DNA from: a virus
DNA length: 55,380 nucleotides
Reading direction: 5' to 3' (one strand)
Virus record (IMG/VR): IMGVR_UViG_3300051212_000924
Span: 1-55,380 of that record
Shown: positions 16,857 through 25,289 of the stretch, in pieces
How the letters are laid out: each line of letters begins with the position of its first letter
Numbering within the stretch: position 1 is the stretch's first letter
The notes under the pieces: model-generated
Database searches by the model: none
What the model was told of the DNA's origin: nothing
What the model saw: only the letters and a program-made list of their open reading frames with translations
Translations under genes and position numbers: made by a program

Positions 16857-17385
16857 TGAACTTTATGTTTTAGTTGATACTCGTCAAAAAATAATCATTG
16901 ATAAGATACAAAAACTTCCAGAAAATTGGAAAAATATTGCTGGTCTTTCTGGTTTAACTGACGAACAACTTAGTGACTTCAAGTGGGCAGGATATGAACA
17001 TTATGGGTGGATAAAACTGAATTCACCTTTTCTAAATGATTATCAATCTAGTCCAGAAAATTTAGAGTTAAATAAAAATACTTTTAAGAAGTTAGTTTCT
17101 AATTTCAAAAAAGAAAAAATATTAGATGGAATTGAGTATCAAGGAATAAAATTTACTGCTGATGAAAAAACTAGATATTCACTTTTTATTAAAAAATTGA
17201 GCAATCTAGATACAGTCAACTATAAATCTTTTAACAAATACTATACCTTTACTAAAGAACAAATTATTGAAATCTGTGATATAATTGAGTTATATGTGCA
17301 GAAATGCTTTGACTGGGAAATGGAAGTTTATATGCAAATAGAAAATTGTAACAGTTTAAGTGATTTTTTAAACGTTAATTTATGA
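16846..17385 (+). CDS. Tail fibre assembly-like protein (DUF4376-type C-terminus)
   Basis: 179 residues. The start 'MNLDELYVLVDTRQKIIIDK' and 'LSDFKWAGYEHYGW' match the opening of many phage fibre-assembly proteins. The C-terminal half 'GIEYQGIKFTADEKTRYSLF' followed by 'YYTFTKEQIIEICDIIELYV' fits the DUF4376 pattern. It overlaps the sulfotransferase start by four bases. Probably helps fold or attach a fibre; inferred from family resemblance. Confidence 0.6.
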   Translation: MNLDELYVLVDTRQKIIIDKIQKLPENWKNIAGLSGLTDEQLSDFKWAGYEHYGWIKLNSPFLNDYQSSPENLELNKNTFKKLVSNFKKEKILDGIEYQGIKFTADEKTRYSLFIKKLSNLDTVNYKSFNKYYTFTKEQIIEICDIIELYVQKCFDWEMEVYMQIENCNSLSDFLNVNL

Positions 17386-18221
17386 AGACATTAATTCCTC
17401 TGACTGGCACACCAAGGTCAGGGTCTACTTTATTGATGCACATCTTAAATCAAAATCCAAATTTTACAATTGGAGCAGATTCTTCCTTATCACCAGTTTT
17501 GAATCATGTTCGTTCTTATGTTCAAGATAACATTAATAATGAACAACTTCCTCATCAAATTTTTAATCAGTGTATTTTAAAATTTTGTTCCTCTGGAGCA
17601 GAATCTTGGTTAAACGAAATTTGCCCAACTGATTATTTTATTGATAAATCCAGACACTGGATATATCAATATCACTTTATGTTTAAAGTATTTCCAAATA
17701 TGAAGATGATACTAAATCTTCGTGATTTGAGAGGAATAGTTAATTCAATTGAAAAAATTCATGATACTTCGTTGTGCATGAATTTTCAAAATTACTATGA
17801 AGGATTTGAAAAAGATTTTCTACATCAAAGAATTGATAATATTTTAAATCTTTGGTTTATTAAAGAATCTCTTGTAAGCCTCAAGGAATTGATTGATGTT
17901 GCTCCAAAGTGTAGAGAAAATATACTCATCTTTAGATATGAAAATCTACTTCAGGATCCTCAAGAGTCTATGAATAAAATCTATGACTTTTTAGATATTC
18001 CCAGATTTGAACATGATTTTGACAATATTGATGGCACAATCAGTCACTTTGATAATATGTACCAACCTTATGGAAATCATCAAATTAGAAATAAACTAGA
18101 AAACTATAATGGTGGATTTTCACATCTTCCTCAAAATATTTGTGACTATATTGTCGAAAGTCATAAATGGTATTATGATCATTTCTATCCCGAATTTTTG
18201 GAAGGGACTGAAAACGCTTGA
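17382..18221 (+). CDS. PAPS-dependent sulfotransferase family protein
   Basis: 279 residues. 'PLTGTPRSGSTLLMHIL' (G9-T16) is the 5'-phosphosulfate-binding loop. 'MILNLRDLRGIVNSIEK' (around 110-124) is the 3'-phosphate-binding segment with the usual R...S. 'IFRYENLLQDP' and 'IYDFLDIP' are typical later motifs. It would transfer sulfate from PAPS to a hydroxyl or amine acceptor. Acceptor unknown; surface glycan or a virion protein are possible, as it lies among fibre genes. Its TGA stop lies inside the -35 box of the next promoter. Confidence 0.82.
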   Translation: MKTLIPLTGTPRSGSTLLMHILNQNPNFTIGADSSLSPVLNHVRSYVQDNINNEQLPHQIFNQCILKFCSSGAESWLNEICPTDYFIDKSRHWIYQYHFMFKVFPNMKMILNLRDLRGIVNSIEKIHDTSLCMNFQNYYEGFEKDFLHQRIDNILNLWFIKESLVSLKELIDVAPKCRENILIFRYENLLQDPQESMNKIYDFLDIPRFEHDFDNIDGTISHFDNMYQPYGNHQIRNKLENYNGGFSHLPQNICDYIVESHKWYYDHFYPEFLEGTENA

Positions 18222-18246
18222 CACCCGTTCCGACCTGCCCTATAAT
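18218..18246 (+). promoter_or_regulatory. Consensus sigma70 promoter (TTGACA-17-TATAAT)
   Basis: TTGACA at 18218-18223 and TATAAT at 18241-18246 are exact consensus boxes 17 bp apart. Five bases after the -10 comes GGTAATC, shared with other early-type promoters here. It drives the small genes at 18274 and 18497. No 22-bp dyad is present, as expected when the -35 is perfect. Confidence 0.9.
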
Positions 18247-18273
18247 ATGGGGGTAATCAACGGACCACCTTTT

Positions 18274-18483
18274 ATGAGTACCGCACAAGAAACCGTTCTT
18301 GGTATTGTTATCGATGTTTGCACTCGTTCTTTCCTTTTGATTAGTGATCAGGGTAGCGAGCGCCTGATTGAGTGTGATACCGTCGAAGAGTTTATGAACG
18401 TGCTGGAAGTTATCACTGCACAACTTGACCCAGAGCAAATTGAGTATGCCGATCTGGCAATCTATGGTCAGGACAGCAACTAA
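18274..18483 (+). CDS. Small conserved hypothetical protein
   Basis: 69 residues from ATG 18274, the first ATG after the consensus promoter; an upstream extension would begin inside the sulfotransferase gene. 'ETVLGIVIDVCTRSFLLISD' forms two beta strands, and the acidic C-terminal part ('TVEEFMNVLEVITAQLDPEQ') is helical. Expected to be expressed early. I recognise no family. Confidence 0.75.
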   Translation: MSTAQETVLGIVIDVCTRSFLLISDQGSERLIECDTVEEFMNVLEVITAQLDPEQIEYADLAIYGQDSN

Positions 18484-18486
18484 ATA
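18479..18486 (+). promoter_or_regulatory. Possible late-type box (ACTAAATA)
   Basis: ACTAAATA overlaps the stop codon of the 18274 gene and lies 10 bases before the Phd-like ATG. It is short of the usual ~20-25 base distance to the start, so it may be chance. Confidence 0.3.
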
Positions 18487-18496
18487 AAACACAAAA

Positions 18497-18667
18497 ATGG
18501 AAGTTTTCACTGTGGTAGAGTTTCAAGAACGTTTTGACGAACTGATTGAAAGAGTGGGAAACGGAGAGCGATTAGGCATAATTGATGAAGATGAACGAGC
18601 AGCAGTTATGATGCCTGCGGATGATGACCTCATACGAATACACACCGACCATGATGAAGCTTCTTAA
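18497..18667 (+). CDS. Phd/YefM-like small protein (prevent-host-death type)
   Basis: 56 residues. 'MEVFTVVEFQERFDELIERV' followed by 'GNGERLGIIDEDERAAVMMP' matches the N-terminal DNA-binding fold of Phd/YefM antitoxins ('tvsefr...lLerv..Ge.v.I...g.pvAvlvp'). The C-terminal toxin-binding tail is short and acidic. No toxin gene is adjacent; an oxygenase gene overlaps its end by 17 bases. It may bind DNA as a regulator or act against a host toxin. Family resemblance is good; function is inferred. Confidence 0.7.
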   Translation: MEVFTVVEFQERFDELIERVGNGERLGIIDEDERAAVMMPADDDLIRIHTDHDEAS

Positions 18668-19178
18668 TTCAAGGAAAATTATTACCAAAGAAGAACAACA
18701 AGAATTTCTGAATTGGATTTTTTCAAACGAGAATAAATTTTTACCCAATTATGCAGGTCCTCATAGAAAATTTATGAGTCTTGATAAAATAAACGAATCA
18801 GAAAAACCAAAGTTGTTCTTTGAGGTAAAGAACAGAATCTTGAAAAAAGAAAATATTTTAGAGTGGGAACAAGATCCACTTTTTGGAGATATAGTTACTT
18901 GGAATACAACCAAAGGATTCATACACGAACATTTGGATGAAAGTCTTCCAGGAAGAGAACACTTTAGATTTAATTTGTTTTTGTCTAAACCAGAAAAAGG
19001 AGGAGACCCAATTTTAATGGGTAAAAAACTGAATTTTGAGGAAAGGCAATACATCAAATATCATGTTAATAAGCAAAAACATAAGTCTCTTCCAGTAGAG
19101 GGAGATAAACCAAGAATAGCAATATCTTATGGAATATCCATCACTACCGAATACTTAAATCATTTAATGGGAGCATAG
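18651..19178 (+). CDS. Fe(II)/2-oxoglutarate-dependent oxygenase-like protein
   Basis: 175 residues from ATG 18651; ATG 18654 is equally possible. The metal motif is 'IHEHLDES' with H94-x-D96. The distal part 'KHKSLPVEGDKPRIAISYGI' supplies a His and the Arg that binds the 2OG carboxylate. 'REHFRFNLFLSKPEKGGDP' is the core strand. It overlaps the Phd-like gene at its start and runs 10 bases into tRNA-Ile at its end, so its stop codon TAG lies in the tRNA acceptor/D junction. Substrate unknown. Confidence 0.75.
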   Translation: MMKLLNSRKIITKEEQQEFLNWIFSNENKFLPNYAGPHRKFMSLDKINESEKPKLFFEVKNRILKKENILEWEQDPLFGDIVTWNTTKGFIHEHLDESLPGREHFRFNLFLSKPEKGGDPILMGKKLNFEERQYIKYHVNKQKHKSLPVEGDKPRIAISYGISITTEYLNHLMGA

Positions 19179-19240
19179 CTTAATGGTTAGAGCGGGCTCC
19201 TTATAAGGGCTTAGTCTGGGTTCAACTCCCAGTGTTCCTA
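19169..19240 (+). tRNA. tRNA-Ile (anticodon UAU)
   Basis: 72 bases fold as a cloverleaf: acceptor GGGAGCA/TGTTCCT, D-stem GCTT/GAGC, anticodon stem GGCTC/GGGCT with loop CTTATAA, T-arm CTGGG-TTCAACT-CCCAG, discriminator A. The anticodon TAT reads AUA, a codon suited to AT-rich phage genes. No CCA is encoded. The first 10 bases are shared with the end of the oxygenase gene. Confidence 0.85.
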
Positions 19241-19246
19241 CCTAAT

Positions 19247-19319
19247 GCTGGTTTAGCAATCTGGCGAATGCAATCGACTCATAATCGATGGGAGGCGAGT
19301 TCGATCCTCGCAACCAGCA
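19247..19319 (+). tRNA. tRNA-Met (anticodon CAU)
   Basis: 73 bases: acceptor GCTGGTT/AACCAGC, anticodon stem ATCGA/TCGAT with loop CTCATAA, T-arm GCGAG-TTCGATC-CTCGC, discriminator A. The CAT anticodon means elongator Met, or Ile2 if the C is lysidinylated; the sequence alone does not settle which. It starts 6 bases after tRNA-Ile. Confidence 0.88.
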
Positions 19320-19320
19320 C

Positions 19321-19349
19321 TTGACCACTACAACTCTAAGAGTTATAAT
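19321..19349 (+). promoter_or_regulatory. Sigma70-type promoter between tRNA genes
   Basis: TTGACC (19321-19326) and TATAAT (19344-19349) are 17 bp apart. Predicted start near 19356, just before the third tRNA at 19362. It would let that tRNA, and perhaps the gene at 19467, be made separately from the other two tRNAs. Confidence 0.75.
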
Positions 19350-19361
19350 GGTCTCATACAC

Positions 19362-19434
19362 GGGCGTGTAGTCCAGCGGAAGAGACAGGGACCTTAAAAG
19401 TCCTCCAGCGGTGGTTCGAATCCACTCACGCCTA
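19362..19434 (+). tRNA. tRNA with Leu anticodon UAA but short variable loop
   Basis: 73 bases: acceptor GGGCGTG/CACGCCT, anticodon stem GGGAC/GTCCT with loop CTTAAAA (anticodon TAA), variable loop of about 5 bases (CCAGC), T-arm GGTGG-TTCGAAT-CCACT, discriminator A. Bacterial tRNA-Leu normally has a long variable arm; none can be drawn here. The D-arm is also short. By anticodon it reads UUA. Confidence 0.8.
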
Positions 19435-19439
19435 TCAAA

Positions 19440-19447
19440 AATAAATA
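19440..19447 (+). promoter_or_regulatory. Late promoter box (AATAAATA)
   Basis: AATAAATA ends 19 bases before the ATG at 19467 and directly follows the tRNA cluster. Confidence 0.5.
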
Positions 19448-19466
19448 TAAGATATGGGAAAACCCA

Positions 19467-19769
19467 ATGTCTTATCGTATCGACACCGCATACTGCTGGT
19501 ATCTTGATGGCAGTATGATTGTGAAGATGTATTTTATCAATCACGTTCCCTTCACATTTGATGAACTTCCAGAAGGGCACTTATACGACCAAGACCTTTG
19601 TAGAGAGGCGGATAAAAATCGTACATTTGAACCAGAAGACTTATACAGAAATTCATTTTATCTAATAGATGAAGAGGTGCATCCTTGCTTCTTTCCAGTT
19701 GAGTTAGAGAATCCTGAAGATATGCCAGACGACATTATTGAGTATGACGAGGAAGATTTAATGGGTTGA
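19467..19769 (+). CDS. Acidic conserved hypothetical protein
   Basis: 100 residues, very acidic at the C-terminus ('PEDMPDDIIEYDEEDLMG'). Aromatic-rich N-terminal half ('YRIDTAYCWYLDGSMIVKMY'). It lies between the tRNAs and the largest fibre gene, with late-type boxes before and after. No known motif; acidic character could mimic DNA or bind a basic partner, but this is not shown. Confidence 0.65.
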   Translation: MSYRIDTAYCWYLDGSMIVKMYFINHVPFTFDELPEGHLYDQDLCREADKNRTFEPEDLYRNSFYLIDEEVHPCFFPVELENPEDMPDDIIEYDEEDLMG

Positions 19770-19775
19770 TAAATA
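19768..19775 (+). promoter_or_regulatory. Late promoter box (GATAAATA)
   Basis: GATAAATA overlaps the stop of the preceding gene and ends 32 bases before the ATG of the 1821-residue fibre gene. Confidence 0.6.
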
Positions 19776-19807
19776 AAACATAGAAATATTTTGGCGAATA
19801 TAATCCG

Positions 19808-22800
19808 ATGCCTCTCAACAAGTTAGAGAATTTTATTAAGAATACTGAAGGGCGTATTCTTTATGTTAATCCAAATGATCTGGATTCAACCGATAGCATT
19901 GAAAACCAAGGTAATTCCTTAACAAAACCTTTTAAAACAATTCAAAGAGCTCTTTTAGAGTCTGCGAGATTCTCATATTTGAGAGGAAGTGACAACGATA
20001 TTGTTGAGAAGACTACGATTCTTCTTTTCCCTGGTGAGCATATTATTGATAACAGACCTGGTTTTGGTATTAAATCAGTAGCAAACGTTGCAACTGCAGT
20101 TTCTCCAGCGGGAACGACAAGCAATGCTTCAGAAACTTTAACCTTAAATTTAACATCAAACTTTGATTTAACGCAAAACGATAATATTCTCTATAAGTTT
20201 AATAGTGTCTACGGTGGTGTAGTTGTACCTCGTGGAACTTCGATCGTTGGTCTAGATCTAAGAAAGACCAAAATCCGCCCAAAGTATGTTCCAAACCCCA
20301 CTGACTCTAACTTAGGCACTAGTGCCATATTTAAAATTACTGGTGCTTGTTATTTTTGGCAGTTTTCAATTTTTGATGGCGATGAGACTGGTGTTGTTTA
20401 TACTGATAATGCTAACTTTTCGACTACAAACCAATCAAAACCCACCTTCTCTCACCACAAACTGACTTGTTTTGAATATGCTGACGGTGTGAATACTGTA
20501 TCAGGATACAGTCTCACTGATCTTGATATGTATTATAGTAAACTATCAAATGCTTTTAATGAAGCATCTGGTAGAAACATCGATCAGAAGTATCCAGCAA
20601 ACCCACTAGGTTTTGCTAAGCAAAGACCAGAATGGGAAATTGTTGGTGCTTTCTTATCTGACCCTGTTAATATTTCAAGTATTATTTCTGGAGATGGTTC
20701 AACTCCAGGACCAGTTGTTACTGTAACTACAGCAACTGCTCACGGTTTAACAGCAGATACACCAATCAAAATCAGAGGTGTAAATGTTGACGACTATAAT
20801 ATTTCAACAAAAGTACAAACAGTTACAAGTGATACAACTTTTACTTATGTGCTTCCATATGTAAGAGATAATCTTCCTGCTGGATCTTCTGCTGGATTAA
20901 GTGGATCTTCGGCAACGGTCACAATTGAAACTGATACAGTTTCTGGTGCTTCCCCTTATATCTTCAACGTATCTTTACGTTCTGTATGGGGTATGAACGG
21001 TATGCATGCCGATGGTGCAAAAGCATCAGGTTTCCGTTCAATGGTCGTTGCACAGTTCACTGCTGTGTCTCTACAAAAAGATGACCGTGCATTTGTAAAA
21101 TATAACAAATCAAGTAGAACTTATGACAGCATTGCAATTACAAAAGTTACTGGTGCTGCGTTATCATCTGGATCTTCTTCCACTAATGCTAACACTGTCT
21201 ATCACTTAGACCCAGAAGCAATTTATAGGCACGGTTGGCAACCAGTTCACATTAAAGGAAGTAACGATTCGTTCATTCAAATTGTTTCGGTCTTTGCAAT
21301 TGGATTCAATAAGCACTTTGCTGCATTCTCTGGTTCAGATCACTCAATTACAAACTCGAACTCTAACTTTGGTCAATTCTCTCTGTCTGCGGACGGATTT
21401 AAAGCAGAAGCATTTGATAAAGATGACAAGGCATACATCACTTCAGTTGTTACTCCAAGATCGATTGAACTGACAGAAGCAAATATTGACTGGATTTCGA
21501 TTGATGTAGGTCTTACTACTCAAGTTGGTGTATCGAGTCACTTATATCTTTATGGATTTAATAATATTGATATTGAACCACCAATCATTACTCAAGGTTA
21601 TCGAGTCGGTGCAAGAAAAGGTGATGCCCTTTATGTTGAAATAGGTGGCACTACAAAAGAAGCATCTATTTACATGCTTGATAATAAAATTGGAACTGGT
21701 GTTACTATTGCACAAGGAACGACAAGTTCTGAAAAAGTCTTTAACGTTTCAAGTGTAAGTTCTAGTACAATCAATTTGGCAAGCAACGCTGGAATTTCAA
21801 CTGGCGAAAAGATTAGAATTATTAGTGAAACTGGTGATCTTCCAGAAAATCTTTATTCAAATACAGTTTATTATGCTGTTCCCCAAACAAGTTCTTCGCT
21901 GAAAGTTGCTTCTTCACTTACTAACGCAGAAGCAGCAACTCCTGTTACCATCGACATTTATGGTGGAGATCAACTTAAAGTTGTAAGTAGAGTATCAGAT
22001 AAAGAACCAGCACAAGTTGGATCTCCAGTTCAATGGGATTCTGTAAATTCTGGATGGTATATTCACGTAAACACTGGTAATAATATCTTCAGCACTTTAC
22101 AAACTCAAGGTGTTGCTGGAATTGGTAATCCCAATACTGCAGTTTCTTTCATCAAGAGATATGAAGATGAGAGAAGTTTGGATGAAAAACTTTACAAAAT
22201 TCGTGTTGTAATTCCAAAAGAAACAACCAACGCTAGAGATTTAACTGAAGGATTTATTCTTCAGGATTCTAGCACAACTGCAGCAAGATCTAATTCTGAT
22301 TTCACTCTTTCATCTTTAACATCTGCAGATTATGGTTATAATAGAAATCCAAGATTTATTAGCACCTGTTCGTTCAACTCTGTAAGTGATATTATTACGG
22401 TAAGAGCAGAACAACCACATAATTTAAGAGCAGGTGATACAGTTGTCGTTAAAAATGTTAAGAGTACCGCAAACACTTCTGGAACAATAAATCAGGGATA
22501 CAACGGAACATTTACTGTTGTAAGTGTAACCGATGATAAAACATTTACTTATAGTTCAACCGATATCAACGGAAATATTCATGACGAACCAGGAGTATTT
22601 ACGAACAATACTTCAGTAAGAGATACTAGCCTACCAAGATTTGAAAAGAACGACAACCAGGGTAACTTCTATATTTACAGACACGAAGTTATTACTCCAT
22701 ATCATTACAACACTCAAGATGGTGTTTATTATGTTTATATGTTGAACGCATCAAATGCGATTCCAACAGAATTTACAAACGTAAAATATAGTCAAAACGT

Positions 22801-25273
22801 TGTCGATCTTTATCCACAACTTGATAAAGATAATGTTGATGATAACCCCGTATCTTCTAAAACCTTTGCTAAGAGAAATCCTCTTGGTGAAGTTGTAACT
22901 AACGAACTCAAGAGAAGCGTCACTAGAGAAAGTGTTGATAAATTCTATCCATACTTTGGTGTTGGTCCTATTATTTCTGGAGTTACAACTTCACAATCTG
23001 GCATCACAACACTCACGTTCTCGACAGAACACAATTTAAACGGTATTGTAACATATAGTTCACTTTCTGGTGGCAGTGGGCACACCAATGGAACTTATTA
23101 TAATATTAAATTGTTCAATAGCAATGCTGCTCCAGCAGTTGCTGTATGGGACGGTGCTACAGCAAAAGTAATCGTATCTGGAGGTTCTGTAGTTGCTGCC
23201 GATATTATGGCAGGTGGATCTGGTTATACAACTGGAGAAACACTTTATTTCGATAGTAGTGTAATTGGCGGAACACCAAGTGGAAATATTACGCTTGCAA
23301 CCTCTGGTATTTCCACTGTTATTGGCAATTCAATTCAATTGACAGGTATTGGCACAACCGCTGATGGTCATTATCAAATCAGTGGAGTTCCTGCTAAAAA
23401 TCAAGTATCATTTGCGGTAACTGCATCAGATCCACTACCAGTTGTTGGACAATATTTAATTAATGTACATCCAAGAATAACAGTAACTTCAGTCACAAAT
23501 GATACTACAACTGGAATTACAACCTTTACATCAACTTATGGTCATGGACTAGTTGCAGGTGTTAAATTTAGGGTATTAGATTCAAGTAATAATAATCGTG
23601 GAGACTATAGAGTAAGAGCGGTTCTTTCTCCAACTCAATTTACTTCTACAACAAATACAACAATTCCTTCTGGAACTCTTCAAATTGTTAAGCATGCGTT
23701 AGCAGCAACTAACGCTACTGCTGATTCATCTGGAGAAAACCTTGGCACAAGATCGATTGGATTCTATGACAACGAGTGTCTAACTTTAGGTCAATCAATT
23801 ACAAACGATACGAGTTTCCAAGTAACAACTATTAATTCTGGAATTTCTACAACAAATAGATTTAAACTTGGATCTTATATTCAAATTGGAAGTGAAATTA
23901 TGAGAATTATTTCCAGCACCTTATCTGGTGCAGGAAATAATGAAATTACAGTAATTCGTGGTGTTCTTGGAACCCTCAAAGATAATCATACAAGCGGATC
24001 TCTGATTAAGAAAATTAAACCATTAGCAGTTGAATTCCGCAGACCTTCAACAATTCGTGGTTCGGGTCATACATTTGAATATCTTGGTTTTGGTCCTGGT
24101 AACTATTCTACTGGTTTACCACAAGTTCAACTTAGAACTTTATCTGAAAGAGAAGAATTCCTTGCTCAGGCACAAGAGAGTGCTTGTGGTAGTGTAGCAT
24201 ACACTGGTATGAATAACGATGGAGATTTCTTCATCGGCAATACAAAATATTCCGCCACTTCAGGGCAACAAACTACCTTTGAAATTCCTGTTCCAACAGT
24301 AACAGGTCAAGATCCTTCTAGACTGTCTGTTGTCTTTGACGAAGTTATTGTTAAGGAAAGACTTCTGGTTGAAGGTGGTAACTCTGGTGCTGTTCTGTCA
24401 CAGTTTGACGGACCAGTCACATTTACTAAAAATGTTACCTTCAAAGATGAATCTAAATTTACAAATACTGTAAGACTTACTCAAGGAACAGAATCTACTA
24501 GTTGCGGCACTGGAGATTTAATTGTTGCTGGTGGAGTTGGAATTGGTAAAAACTTAAATGTTTGTGGAAGACTATCATTTGTAGGTGGACTCAATATTTC
24601 TGGTGTTACTACAATTACAGACACTACTCAATCAACAAGCAAAGACAATGGTTGTTTAATTCTTGAGGGTGGTTTAGGTGTAGAAAAGAATGTCAACATC
24701 GGAGGAAATGTTGGAATTACAGGAACACTTAGTGTAACTAGCACAGTATCACTTTCATCGAGTCTGACTGTCAACGGAAACACCACATTTGGTAATGATG
24801 CCAGTGACGTTACAACTATTACCGGTAGATTGGATGTTGATAACTTAAGATTTGATGGAAATACATTCAGTTCTACAAGTGGCAATATCACAATTGATTC
24901 TTCTGGTGGAACAGTCAGCATCAGTGACAATACTGCAATAACTGGCGAACTTACAGTTACTGGAGATATTACAGCATTCTATAGTTCTGATGAAAGACTG
25001 AAAGACAATATTAAACCAATTGAAGATCCTCTTGCAAAGGTCCTTTCGATTAGTGGTAACACTTTTGAGTGGAACGATAAGTCTTCACACACTGGTAAGG
25101 ATGTTGGTGTTATTGCTCAAGAAATTGAAAAAGTTCTCCCCGAAATTGTTACAACCAGAGATAATGGTTACAAGGCAGTTCAATATGAAAAACTCACGGC
25201 TCTTCTAATTGAAGCGGTCAAGGAATTATCTGCCAAGGTTGAAAAATTGGAACAAAAATTATCCGATAAATAA
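19808..25273 (+). CDS. Giant tail fibre/baseplate structural protein with C-terminal S74 domain
   Basis: 1821 residues, the largest gene here. The start 'NTEGRILYVNPNDLDSTDSI' and 'TKPFKTIQRALLESARFSYL' match a cyanophage structural family with a right-handed beta-helix (pectate-lyase-like) N-terminus. Residues ~280-1500 are beta-rich modules with many 'VTTATAHGLT.DTPIKI'-type units and one GGSGYTTGE motif like those of the gp5-like hub. About 1530-1710 are fibre-type 'LIVAGGVGIGKNLNVCG' repeats. The end (~1720-1800) is an S74 chaperone ('YSSDERLKDNIKPI', 'VGVIAQEIEKVLPEIV') plus coiled coil, probably cut at the Ser of SD. Confidence 0.85.
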   Translation: MPLNKLENFIKNTEGRILYVNPNDLDSTDSIENQGNSLTKPFKTIQRALLESARFSYLRGSDNDIVEKTTILLFPGEHIIDNRPGFGIKSVANVATAVSPAGTTSNASETLTLNLTSNFDLTQNDNILYKFNSVYGGVVVPRGTSIVGLDLRKTKIRPKYVPNPTDSNLGTSAIFKITGACYFWQFSIFDGDETGVVYTDNANFSTTNQSKPTFSHHKLTCFEYADGVNTVSGYSLTDLDMYYSKLSNAFNEASGRNIDQKYPANPLGFAKQRPEWEIVGAFLSDPVNISSIISGDGSTPGPVVTVTTATAHGLTADTPIKIRGVNVDDYNISTKVQTVTSDTTFTYVLPYVRDNLPAGSSAGLSGSSATVTIETDTVSGASPYIFNVSLRSVWGMNGMHADGAKASGFRSMVVAQFTAVSLQKDDRAFVKYNKSSRTYDSIAITKVTGAALSSGSSSTNANTVYHLDPEAIYRHGWQPVHIKGSNDSFIQIVSVFAIGFNKHFAAFSGSDHSITNSNSNFGQFSLSADGFKAEAFDKDDKAYITSVVTPRSIELTEANIDWISIDVGLTTQVGVSSHLYLYGFNNIDIEPPIITQGYRVGARKGDALYVEIGGTTKEASIYMLDNKIGTGVTIAQGTTSSEKVFNVSSVSSSTINLASNAGISTGEKIRIISETGDLPENLYSNTVYYAVPQTSSSLKVASSLTNAEAATPVTIDIYGGDQLKVVSRVSDKEPAQVGSPVQWDSVNSGWYIHVNTGNNIFSTLQTQGVAGIGNPNTAVSFIKRYEDERSLDEKLYKIRVVIPKETTNARDLTEGFILQDSSTTAARSNSDFTLSSLTSADYGYNRNPRFISTCSFNSVSDIITVRAEQPHNLRAGDTVVVKNVKSTANTSGTINQGYNGTFTVVSVTDDKTFTYSSTDINGNIHDEPGVFTNNTSVRDTSLPRFEKNDNQGNFYIYRHEVITPYHYNTQDGVYYVYMLNASNAIPTEFTNVKYSQNVVDLYPQLDKDNVDDNPVSSKTFAKRNPLGEVVTNELKRSVTRESVDKFYPYFGVGPIISGVTTSQSGITTLTFSTEHNLNGIVTYSSLSGGSGHTNGTYYNIKLFNSNAAPAVAVWDGATAKVIVSGGSVVAADIMAGGSGYTTGETLYFDSSVIGGTPSGNITLATSGISTVIGNSIQLTGIGTTADGHYQISGVPAKNQVSFAVTASDPLPVVGQYLINVHPRITVTSVTNDTTTGITTFTSTYGHGLVAGVKFRVLDSSNNNRGDYRVRAVLSPTQFTSTTNTTIPSGTLQIVKHALAATNATADSSGENLGTRSIGFYDNECLTLGQSITNDTSFQVTTINSGISTTNRFKLGSYIQIGSEIMRIISSTLSGAGNNEITVIRGVLGTLKDNHTSGSLIKKIKPLAVEFRRPSTIRGSGHTFEYLGFGPGNYSTGLPQVQLRTLSEREEFLAQAQESACGSVAYTGMNNDGDFFIGNTKYSATSGQQTTFEIPVPTVTGQDPSRLSVVFDEVIVKERLLVEGGNSGAVLSQFDGPVTFTKNVTFKDESKFTNTVRLTQGTESTSCGTGDLIVAGGVGIGKNLNVCGRLSFVGGLNISGVTTITDTTQSTSKDNGCLILEGGLGVEKNVNIGGNVGITGTLSVTSTVSLSSSLTVNGNTTFGNDASDVTTITGRLDVDNLRFDGNTFSSTSGNITIDSSGGTVSISDNTAITGELTVTGDITAFYSSDERLKDNIKPIEDPLAKVLSISGNTFEWNDKSSHTGKDVGVIAQEIEKVLPEIVTTRDNGYKAVQYEKLTALLIEAVKELSAKVEKLEQKLSDK
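25265..25272 (+). promoter_or_regulatory. Late promoter box (GATAAATA)
   Basis: GATAAATA overlaps the end of the giant fibre gene and ends 17 bases before the next ATG (25290). It is followed by ACTAAAAAG, a run also seen after the boxes at 2329 and 29189. Confidence 0.55.
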
Positions 25274-25289
25274 CTAAAAAGTCTACGAA

